Shown in pieces: positions 57,629-64,000 of a stretch of DNA of 64,000 nt (its first letter is position 1; each line of letters starts with the position of its first letter). The stretch comes from Streptomyces sp. 1222.5 (GTDB lineage: Bacteria > Actinomycetota > Actinomycetes > Streptomycetales > Streptomycetaceae). The DNA lies in contig NZ_FNSZ01000001.1 of NCBI RefSeq assembly GCF_900105245.1, positions 6,074,001-6,138,000 on the forward strand, given 5' to 3'. The notes beneath the pieces are model-generated. The model was not told the origin of the DNA. It ran no database searches and saw only the letters and a program-made list of their open reading frames with translations. A program made the translations under genes and the position numbers.

Positions 57629-57725
57629 CCAGCTCCTCCTACTCCCGACCGTCGACGCCGGGGTGGTAGATCGTTCGTGCGGCCAGTGCGGTGGCACACG
57701 CTGGTCTCGACCCTAGGGACGGGTG

Positions 57726-57763
57726 ATTTCTCGGGCGTGACCCGTTTGTTTCGCAGAAGTTAA
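57726..57763 (-). promoter_or_regulatory. GlnR box upstream of glnA
   Basis: On the glnA strand the order is TTAAC-n6-GAAAC-n6-GTCAC-n6-GAAAT, four five-base sites at 11-base steps, the standard GlnR a-b-a-b arrangement. It lies about 100-135 bases before the start codon. Confidence 0.88.
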
Positions 57764-57838
57764 CCGGCCACGTGTCCACCGTAGCCCCGACACACCCCTG
57801 CGCGTAGTGCCCGAAACCGGGCGCAGTACCGTGGTCGG

Positions 57839-58306
57839 GTGGACAACAGGCAGGCAATCGGATCGTGGCTCTCCGGGCCCCGCGCGGCCATGGAGGACGC
57901 CGGAGCCGACTTCGGCTACCGGGGTGAGCAGCTCGGGCTCCCGGAGGAGGGACCGAACTCGCTCGCACGGCCCGGACGGCGCCTCGGCGCGATCGCCGTG
58001 GACTGGGCGCTGTGCGTCCTGATCGCATACGGCCTGATCACGCATGGCAACGGCCCCGCTACCGGCAACTGGGCGCTCGGCGTGTTCTTCGTGCTGAGCG
58101 TGCTCACCGTCGGCACCATCGGCTTCACCCCGGGCAAGCGTCTCTTCGGCATCCGGGTGGTCGCGCTGGAGACCGGCACGGTCAGCCCGCTGCGCTCCCT
58201 GCTGCGCACGGTCCTGCTCTGCCTGGCGATCCCCGCCCTCGTCTGGGACCGCGACGGCCGCGGCCTGCACGACCGGCTCGCGAAGACGGTCGAGGTGCGC
58301 ATCTGA
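57839..58306 (+). CDS. RDD family membrane protein
   Basis: A 155-residue membrane protein. RPGRRLGAIAVDWALCVLIA contains the R-x-x-A-x-x-x-D signature of the RDD family (here R-R-L-G-A-I-A-V-D), a second helix pair follows (ALGVFFVLSVLTVGTIGFT, LLRTVLLCLAIPALV), and DRDGRGLHDRLAKTVEV closes the domain. Function in the family is mostly unknown, perhaps transport of ions. The GTG start is 210 bases from glnA, divergent. In S. coelicolor an RDD gene also sits beside glnA (SCO2197), so this is the last gene of the ancestral block before the pigment cluster. Confidence 0.88.
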   Translation: MDNRQAIGSWLSGPRAAMEDAGADFGYRGEQLGLPEEGPNSLARPGRRLGAIAVDWALCVLIAYGLITHGNGPATGNWALGVFFVLSVLTVGTIGFTPGKRLFGIRVVALETGTVSPLRSLLRTVLLCLAIPALVWDRDGRGLHDRLAKTVEVRI

Positions 58307-58366
58307 CGCCTCCGCGTCGCCCGGGTCTCTGACATCGGGCTCGCCGCGGGGCCCCCGAGCGGCGAG

Positions 58367-58400
58367 AAGGCCACCCGCACCGACCGGTGCGGGTGGCCTT
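58367..58400. terminator. Bidirectional terminator between RDD gene and pigment cluster
   Basis: AAGGCCACCCGCACCG and CGGTGCGGGTGGCCTT form a 16-pair stem with an AC loop. It separates the RDD gene from the convergent hydroxylase gene. Confidence 0.85.
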
Positions 58401-58419
58401 CCGCCTTGCGCACCCCGGC

Positions 58420-60066
58420 TCAGCCCGTGTGCAGCACCGCCGCCAGGACCTGCCTGAGCTCCGCCTCCGCGTCCGCCGCGGCTCCGGAGGCGCGCCAGGC
58501 GACGAACCCGTCCGGGCGGACCAGCACCGCCCCGTCGGGCACCGTGCCGTGGACCGCGCTCCAGTCCTCGCCGTCCGCGTCGTACGCCAGGTCGGCGTCC
58601 GCGACCGCTCCGAGACGGTACGCGTCCAGCCGTACCCCGTCCGTGCCGGCGATGCGGCGTGCCGCGGCGTGCCAGGCGGCGCCCGCGGCCGAGCCGGCGC
58701 CGCTGAGCAGCACCAGAGACCGCTCGTAGAGGTCGAGGGTGGAGAGCCGTTCGCCCGACCGGCGCAGCCACATGTGGGGCGCCCGGGTGCCCGGCTCCCC
58801 GGTCAGGCGCATCCCGTCGGGCACGACCGGCTGCGAGGGGTCGGCGCCCACGACGGCACCCTCCGGGTAGCGGTAGCCGAGGACGACGTTGAGGATGCCG
58901 CCGCGCTTCCCGCCGCCGATGCCGGGGGCGGGGGCGAATCCGGGGTGGCTGTGCTCCACGGACCGCGCCGAGGCGCGGGCGCTGGTGGCCAGGGCCACGG
59001 GCCGGCGCTCGGTGTCGTACGTGCCGAGCAGCCCCGGTCCGGCCCACCCGTCGAGGACGGCGGCCAGCTTCCAGGCCAGGTTGTGGGCGTCCTGGATGCC
59101 GGTGTTGGAACCGAAGGCACCGGTCGGGGACATCTCGTGCGCGGAGTCGCCCGCCAGGAACACCCGGTCGGCCGCATACCTCTCGGCGACGCGCTCCGCG
59201 GCACGCCAGGACGCCTTGCCGGTGATCTCCACGTCGAGGTCGGGGACACCGACGGCACGGCGGATGTGCCGGCGCAGCCGCTCCTCGGTGAACTCGTCGA
59301 GTGTCTCGCCGTTTTCGGGGTGCCAGGGGGCGTGGAAGACCCAGTGCTCCTTGTTGTCGACGGGCAGCAGCGCGCCGTCGGCCTCGGGGTCGGTGAGGTA
59401 GCAGCAGATGAAGCGCCGGTCGCCCACGACGTCGGCGAGCAGCTTGGACCGGAAGGTGACGCTGACGTTGGCGAAGAGGTCGCCGGGACCGGTCTGGCCG
59501 ATGCCGAGCCGCCCCCGGACGGGGCTGCGCGGGCCGTCGGCCGCGACCAGGTAGTCCGCGCGGACCGTGTAGAGGTCGTCGCTGTCACGGTCGCGGACGT
59601 ACGCCGTCACTCCTTCGGGGTCCTGGGCGAAGGACTCCAGCTCGTGGAAGTAGCGCAGGTCGCCGCCGAGTGCGCGGGCCCCCTTCAGCAGCACCGGTTC
59701 GAGGTCGTTCTGGCTGCACAGGCACCACCCCGTGGGGCTGAACCGCGCCAGCCCGCCGCCGGGGTCGATCTCCTTGAACAGCCACTCCCCGGCGTCGCCG
59801 GCGAGGGTCGGCGTCTGGAGGATGCCGTGGTTGTCAGCGAGGAGCGAGGCGGCCGTCTTGATGTCGGCTTCGACGCCGGCACCGCGGAACAGCTCCATCG
59901 TCCGCACGTTGTTGCCGCGTCCGCGCGGGTGGATCGAGGTTCCCGAGTGCCGCTCGACGAGCATGTGCCGTACGCCGAGACGGCCCAGGAACAGGGAGAG
60001 GGACAGGCCCACCAGAGAGCCGCCCACGACGAGGACGGGAACCTGGTGATCGGCTTTCTGCTGCAT
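58420..60066 (-). CDS. FAD-dependent polyketide hydroxylase, WhiE ORFVIII-like
   Basis: A 548-residue flavoprotein aromatic hydroxylase. VLVVGGSLVGLSLSLFLGRL is the FAD-binding Rossmann start, YLVAADGPRSPVRGRLG carries the D-G motif, and VFLAGDSAHEMSPTGAFGSN the G-D motif. A C-terminal thioredoxin-like domain follows (about 400-548). In the S. coelicolor whiE cluster the same enzyme is encoded divergently from ORFI and adds a hydroxyl group to the pigment precursor late in sporulation. Here the position and direction are the same. The ATG at 60066 has AGGAG seven bases upstream; an open frame to 60117 is Pro-rich and unlikely. Confidence 0.9.
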   Translation of the reverse strand: MQQKADHQVPVLVVGGSLVGLSLSLFLGRLGVRHMLVERHSGTSIHPRGRGNNVRTMELFRGAGVEADIKTAASLLADNHGILQTPTLAGDAGEWLFKEIDPGGGLARFSPTGWCLCSQNDLEPVLLKGARALGGDLRYFHELESFAQDPEGVTAYVRDRDSDDLYTVRADYLVAADGPRSPVRGRLGIGQTGPGDLFANVSVTFRSKLLADVVGDRRFICCYLTDPEADGALLPVDNKEHWVFHAPWHPENGETLDEFTEERLRRHIRRAVGVPDLDVEITGKASWRAAERVAERYAADRVFLAGDSAHEMSPTGAFGSNTGIQDAHNLAWKLAAVLDGWAGPGLLGTYDTERRPVALATSARASARSVEHSHPGFAPAPGIGGGKRGGILNVVLGYRYPEGAVVGADPSQPVVPDGMRLTGEPGTRAPHMWLRRSGERLSTLDLYERSLVLLSGAGSAAGAAWHAAARRIAGTDGVRLDAYRLGAVADADLAYDADGEDWSAVHGTVPDGAVLVRPDGFVAWRASGAAADAEAELRQVLAAVLHTG

Positions 60067-60261
60067 CAAGGACTCCTGAGGCAGTGGTGGGGGGTGAGGG
60101 GGTGTCGGAATCTCCATGCCCCCTGGGAGGGGTTACGCGTGCTCAATCACCCGCGTGGTTCACGCGAGTCGCGCACTCCGGAGGAGCGGCACAGGATCAA
60201 AAAGCGCTGACGTCGTGTCATCGGCGGCGGCCACCTCTGCCCCTGCGAAGGAGATGTCCAC
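60067..60261. promoter_or_regulatory. Divergent promoter region of the pigment cluster
   Basis: This 195-base gap separates the hydroxylase and ORFI-like genes. In S. coelicolor the matching gap holds the sporulation promoters whiEP1 and whiEP2. I see no certain -10/-35 pair by eye. Transcription during sporulation is inferred from the family. Confidence 0.6.
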
Positions 60262-61347
60262 ATGACCACCACACCGGAGAAGATTTCCGAAGAGCTGACG
60301 CGCCAGGTGTCGAAGAGGGTTTCCCAGTCCGTGTTCGACGGCTCCCGCCTCCGGGTGGTCCTGCTGGTGGACGTGTACGACGGCGCCCAGCAGCAGTTCC
60401 TGGAGGCCTACGAGGAGATGGGCAAGCAGGTCTCGTCCGTACCCGGACACATCAGCGACCAGCTGTGCCAGTCGATCGAGAACCCCTCCCAGTGGCTCAT
60501 CACCAGCGAGTGGGAGAGCGCCCCGCCGTTCCTCGCCTGGGTGAACAGCGAGGAGCACGTCCAGATGGTGCAGCCGATGCACAGCTGCATCCGCGACACC
60601 CGGTCGCTGCGCTTCCACGTGGTCCGCGAGACGGGTGGCGAGAAGGCGAACGCCCAGGCCGCGCAGCGCAGGCTCCAGAGCTCCCCGCGGATCGGCGACG
60701 GAGTGATCCGGCACGCGCTCACCTTCACCGTCCGCCCGGGCAGCGAGAAGAAGGTCGCGGAGATCCTGTCGAACTACGCCTCGCCCGAGGCGCGGGTCGA
60801 CGACACCACCCGCCTGTGCCGCACCTCCCTCTTCATGCACGGCAACCGGGTGATCCGGGCCATCGAGGTCCGCGGCGACCTGCTCGCGGCGCTGCGCCAC
60901 GTCGCCCGGCAGCCCGAGGTCCGCGCGGTCGAGGAGGCCATCAACCCGTACCTGGAGCAGGAGCGGGACCTCAACGACCAGGAGTCCGCACGGGTGTTCT
61001 TCACCCGGGCGGCGCTGCCGGCCGTGCACCACGTCACCGCGGACGAGCTCCCCGAGGGCGAGCGGTACGCGCTGTACTACCCGGCCCGGCCGGGCTGCGG
61101 GATGGAACTCGCGGAGATCCTCGCCCGCCAGGACGAGTCCGCGGCCGAGGACCCGGCGGGCCCGGTGCTGGGCAGCACGATCTTCCAGCGGGACGACGTC
61201 GTCGTCCGGCTGGTCGACGTACGGCCCGGCCTGGGCGTCGACGCGGCCCTGCCGAAGGCCGGGGCCCAGGCCCCGCTCAGGGCCCTGCTGGACGGCGACA
61301 CCGTCCGCATGGAGCTCATCACCGACCGCCGCTCGCCGGACGCCTGA
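60262..61347 (+). CDS. WhiE ORFI-like SchA/CurD domain protein
   Basis: A 361-residue protein of the WhiE ORFI/SchA/CurD family. Two antibiotic-biosynthesis-monooxygenase-like ferredoxin folds are visible. The first (about 30-115) has VVLLVDVYDGAQQQFLEAYE, PGHISDQLCQSIENPSQWLI and SEWESAPPFLAWVNSEEHVQ. The second (about 150-230) has ALTFTVRPGSEKKVAEILSN. A third degenerate unit lies towards the C-terminus (about 265-350). It is present in spore-pigment type II PKS clusters and has no proven reaction; monooxygenase or cyclase-assist roles are proposed. GGAG precedes the ATG. It is first in the operon. Confidence 0.88.
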   Translation: MTTTPEKISEELTRQVSKRVSQSVFDGSRLRVVLLVDVYDGAQQQFLEAYEEMGKQVSSVPGHISDQLCQSIENPSQWLITSEWESAPPFLAWVNSEEHVQMVQPMHSCIRDTRSLRFHVVRETGGEKANAQAAQRRLQSSPRIGDGVIRHALTFTVRPGSEKKVAEILSNYASPEARVDDTTRLCRTSLFMHGNRVIRAIEVRGDLLAALRHVARQPEVRAVEEAINPYLEQERDLNDQESARVFFTRAALPAVHHVTADELPEGERYALYYPARPGCGMELAEILARQDESAAEDPAGPVLGSTIFQRDDVVVRLVDVRPGLGVDAALPKAGAQAPLRALLDGDTVRMELITDRRSPDA

Positions 61348-61381
61348 CCCGGCAGGCACAGCACACCAACGGAGGAACGTC

Positions 61382-61807
61382 GTGATCAAACCCCTTCCGA
61401 AGATCGTGGACCTCAGCGAGGTCGAGCCCAACACCCGGCGCGGCGGCGATCTGCGTGCCATGCTCACCCCGGCCACGGTGGGTTCCACCAGCGGCTTCAT
61501 GGGCGTGGCCATCATCAACCCGGGCGACCGCATCGCCGAGCACTACCACCCGTACTCCGAGGAGTTCGTGTACGTCGTCTGCGGCCAGCTGGAGGTCGAC
61601 CTGGACGGCGAGCCGCACCTGCTCCGGCCGGAGCAGGGCCTGATGATCCCCATCAACATGCGCCACCGCTTCCGCAACGTCGGCAAGGTGGAGGCGCGGA
61701 TGGTCTTCCACCTGGGGCCGCTCGCCCCGCGGCCGGCCCTGGGCCACGTCGACACGGAGGAGACGGAGCCCGTCCCCGTCGCCGAGCGGGAACAGGTCCG
61801 CTCATGA
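61382..61807 (+). CDS. WhiE ORFII-like cupin protein
   Basis: A 141-residue cupin. GDRIAEHYHPYSEEFVYVVC and HRFRNVGKVEARMVFHLGPL carry the two cupin motifs, with His-His-Glu and a second His as metal ligands. Such cupins (WhiE ORFII, CurC) accompany spore-pigment PKS genes and are thought to act in cyclisation or oxidation of the nascent polyketide. The GTG start has GGAGG upstream. It overlaps the KS-alpha start by four bases (ATGA). Confidence 0.9.
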   Translation: MIKPLPKIVDLSEVEPNTRRGGDLRAMLTPATVGSTSGFMGVAIINPGDRIAEHYHPYSEEFVYVVCGQLEVDLDGEPHLLRPEQGLMIPINMRHRFRNVGKVEARMVFHLGPLAPRPALGHVDTEETEPVPVAEREQVRS

Positions 61808-63063
61808 CCCGGCGCGTGGCGGTCACCGGCATAGGCATCGTGGCTCCGGGCGGGATCGGCGTGCCGGCGTTCTGGAATCTGCTGGCCGACGGCCGTACCG
61901 CGACGCGGGGCATCACGTTCTTCGACCCGTCCGGGCTGCGGTCCCGGATCGCCGCCGAGTGCGACTTCGACCCGGCCGCGTACGGCCTGGACGCCGACCA
62001 GATCGAGCGGGCGGACCGGTACATACAGTTCGCCCTGGTCGCGGGCGAGGAGGCGGTGCTGGACTCGGGGCTCGACCTCGGCCGGGAGAACCCCTGGCGG
62101 ATCGCGGTCTCCCTGGGCACCGCAGTCGGCGGCACCACCCGGCTGGAGAGCGACTACGTGCTGGTCAGCCACCGCGGTGAGCGCTGGGACGTCGACCACA
62201 CCGAGGCGCGGCCCCAGCTGCACCGGGCGTTCTCGCCGAGCACCGTGGCCTCCGCGGTGGCGGAACGTTTCGGCGCCCAGGGGCCCGTGCAGACCGTGTC
62301 CACCGGCTGCACCTCCGGCCTGGACGCCGTCGGCTACGCCTTCCACACCGTCCAGGAAGGCCGGGCCGACATATGCATCGCGGGGGCGTCGGACTCCCCG
62401 ATCTCGCCGATCACCATGGCGTGCTTCGACGCGATCAAGGCCACGTCCCCGAACAACGACGACCCCGCACACGCCTCCCGGCCCTTCGACAACGACCGTG
62501 ACGGGTTCGTCATGGGCGAGGGCGGCGCGGTGCTCGTCCTGGAGGAGCTGGAGCACGCCCGGGCTCGCGGCGCCCACGTGTACTGCGAGCTGGGCGGCTA
62601 CTCCACCTTCGGCAACGCCTACCACATGACCGGCCTGACCAAGGAAGGTCTGGAGATGGCGCGGGCCATCGAGACCGCCCTGGACCAGTCGCGGCTCGAC
62701 CCGACGGCGATCGACTACGTCAACGCGCACGGATCCGGCACCCGCCAGAACGACCGCCACGAGACGGCGGCCGTGAAGAAGGCGCTCGGCCACCACGCCT
62801 ACGACACCCCGATGAGCTCCATCAAGTCCATGGTGGGGCACTCCCTCGGGGCGATCGGCGCCATCGAACTGGTGGCGTGCGTGCTGGCCCTCACCAAGCA
62901 GGTCGTACCGCCGACCGCCAACTACGAGATCCCCGACCCCGAGTGCGACCTGGACTACGTCCCGCGCGTCGCCCGCGAACGGAAGCTGAGCAGCGTGCTG
63001 TCCGTGGGCAGCGGATTCGGCGGCTTCCAGTCCGCGGTGATCCTGACCCGGCCGAGGGAGTGA
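61804..63063 (+). CDS. Type II PKS ketosynthase alpha, WhiE ORFIII-like
   Basis: A 419-residue beta-ketoacyl synthase, the catalytic half of the minimal polyketide synthase. The nucleophile Cys169 is in VSTGCTSGLDAVGYA, His309 in VNAHGSGTRQNDRHE and His346 in MVGHSLGAIGA, the complete triad. It condenses malonyl units with KS-beta and the acyl carrier protein. It is translationally coupled to the cupin gene, and the KS-beta gene starts seven bases after its stop. The closest recognised relatives are spore-pigment synthases by gene order and motif. Confidence 0.95.
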   Translation: MTRRVAVTGIGIVAPGGIGVPAFWNLLADGRTATRGITFFDPSGLRSRIAAECDFDPAAYGLDADQIERADRYIQFALVAGEEAVLDSGLDLGRENPWRIAVSLGTAVGGTTRLESDYVLVSHRGERWDVDHTEARPQLHRAFSPSTVASAVAERFGAQGPVQTVSTGCTSGLDAVGYAFHTVQEGRADICIAGASDSPISPITMACFDAIKATSPNNDDPAHASRPFDNDRDGFVMGEGGAVLVLEELEHARARGAHVYCELGGYSTFGNAYHMTGLTKEGLEMARAIETALDQSRLDPTAIDYVNAHGSGTRQNDRHETAAVKKALGHHAYDTPMSSIKSMVGHSLGAIGAIELVACVLALTKQVVPPTANYEIPDPECDLDYVPRVARERKLSSVLSVGSGFGGFQSAVILTRPRE

Positions 63064-63070
63064 GGACACG

Positions 63071-64000
63071 ATGAGCGAACCACAGGACCGGCGTGCGGCC
63101 GTCACCGGAATCGGGGTGGTCGCGCCCAACGGCACCAGCACCGACACCTTCTGGAAGGCCACCCAGGAGGGCCTCAGCGTCCTCGGCCGGGTCACCCGTG
63201 AGGGCTGCGAGGACCTTCCCCTCAAGGTGGCCGGCGAGGTCCGCGCCTTCGACCCGGCCGACACCATCGAGGAGCGCTTCCTCGTCCAGACCGACCGGTT
63301 CACGCACTACGCCATGGCCGCGGCCGACTTCGCCCTGGAGGACGCCCGGCTCGGCCAGGCCGACACCTCCGAGGCGCCGTACTCCATCGGCGTGGTCACC
63401 GCCGCCGGCTCCGGCGGCGGCGAGTTCGGCCAGCGCGAACTCCAGCGACTGTGGGGCAAGGGCAGCCGGTTCGTGGGCCCCTACCAGTCCATCGCCTGGT
63501 TCTACGCGGCGAGCACCGGCCAGGTGTCCATCCGGCGCGGCTTCAAGGGGCCCTGCTCGGTCGTCGCCTCCGACGAGGCCGGCGGCCTGGACGCCCTGGC
63601 CCACGCGGCACGGGCGGTACGGCGCGGTACCGACGTGATCGTGGCGGGCTCCACCGAGGCGCCGCTCGCCCCGTACTCGATGGTCTGCCAGCTCGGCTAC
63701 GACGAGCTGAGCCGCGAGACGGACCCGTCCCGGGCCTACCGCCCGTTCACGGACGGGGCGTGCGGGTTCGTGCCGGCCGAGGGCGGCGCGATGCTCGTGG
63801 TCGAGGCCGCCGGTGCCGCGCGGGAGCGCGGTGCCCCCGTCCGGGCGGTCGTGGCGGGCCACGGTGCCACCTTCACCGGCGCCTCCCGCTGGGCGGACAC
63901 CCGGGAGGGTCTCGCCCAGGCCGTCCGGCAGGCGCTCGCGGAGGCCGACTGCGCCCCCGAGGAGATCGACGTCGTCTTCGCCGACGCGCTCGGGGTGCCG
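63071..64000 (+). CDS. Type II PKS ketosynthase beta / chain length factor, WhiE ORFIV-like (3' end outside window)
   Basis: The first 310 residues of the chain length factor. It has the ketosynthase fold (AAVTGIGVVAPNGTSTDTFW, AASTGQVSIRRGFKGP) but lacks the catalytic Cys. The aligned segment reads VVASDEAGGLDALAHA, so the position is Glu169, where most chain length factors have Gln. It forms a heterodimer with KS-alpha and sets chain length. The gene is cut by the window edge; an acyl carrier protein and cyclases should follow. Confidence 0.93.
   Translation, partial: MSEPQDRRAAVTGIGVVAPNGTSTDTFWKATQEGLSVLGRVTREGCEDLPLKVAGEVRAFDPADTIEERFLVQTDRFTHYAMAAADFALEDARLGQADTSEAPYSIGVVTAAGSGGGEFGQRELQRLWGKGSRFVGPYQSIAWFYAASTGQVSIRRGFKGPCSVVASDEAGGLDALAHAARAVRRGTDVIVAGSTEAPLAPYSMVCQLGYDELSRETDPSRAYRPFTDGACGFVPAEGGAMLVVEAAGAARERGAPVRAVVAGHGATFTGASRWADTREGLAQAVRQALAEADCAPEEIDVVFADALGVP

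Overview
The window is high-GC actinobacterial DNA and reads as a Streptomyces chromosome. The codons are strongly GC-ending, GTG and TTG starts are common, GGAGG-type ribosome binding sites precede the genes, and the gene set is streptomycete: both glutamine synthetases GlnA and GlnII, the adenylyltransferase GlnE, the maltose operon malR-malEFG, and a whiE-type spore-pigment polyketide cluster. From memory of the S. coelicolor map, the block from about 2.7 to 58.3 kb follows the SCO2241 (glnA2) to SCO2197 interval. No rRNA, tRNA, CRISPR array or transposase was seen.

Left end (1-2.8 kb): accessory DNA of visibly lower GC. It holds the end of a Ser/Thr protein kinase, a 413-residue protein with a HEPN-like RxxxxH motif, and a small phage-type zinc-finger protein. 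The last 29 codons of a glutamine-synthetase-like gene follow with no upstream body. This is what a mobile element integrated at the 3' end of a glnA2-like gene would leave behind. Next come a DinB-family protein, a large membrane PAS/GAF/PP2C/HATPase phosphatase and a DHA2-type MFS exporter (2.9-8.2 kb).

8-18 kb: two small membrane proteins, a tightly coupled operon (secreted phosphoesterase, MFS transporter, beta-propeller protein), a DUF72 protein, a VOC protein, glnE and a PAP2 phosphatase.

18-35 kb is a starch and maltodextrin utilisation region. It has the repressor malR, divergent malE-malF-malG, the cytoplasmic glucosidase aglA, a secreted alpha-amylase and a giant secreted amylase-pullulanase with two catalytic modules. 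Related TTGC...GCAA dyads lie in front of malE, the amylase and, in degenerate form, the pullulanase, and fit common control by MalR. A three-gene operon of a subtilisin-like protease, an I9-propeptide-like small protein and an internally duplicated small protein sits inside this region on the opposite strand.

35-46 kb: a ferredoxin reductase, diiron-type hydrolase and TetR operon; a sigma-factor-like membrane protein; a TPR protein; a His-rich lipoprotein; a DUF1996 secreted protein with a GQQQ-rich linker; a NarL-type two-component pair; and an epimerase.

46-58 kb: an orphan winged-helix regulator behind a possible Cys-Cys leader peptide, then glnII and glnA. Each synthetase gene has a clear four-site GlnR box. 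Between them lie a MarR/hydrolase pair with a 41-bp dyad, a second QQG-linker secreted protein, an ArsC-like protein, a DUF2252 protein, PspAB and HtpX.

58.4-64 kb: a whiE-type cluster starts directly after an RDD protein gene. It has a divergent FAD hydroxylase (ORFVIII-like), then a SchA/CurD-like protein (ORFI), a cupin (ORFII), KS-alpha (ORFIII) and KS-beta (ORFIV, cut by the window edge). In S. coelicolor whiE lies far away (SCO5314-SCO5321), so the placement beside glnA is notable.
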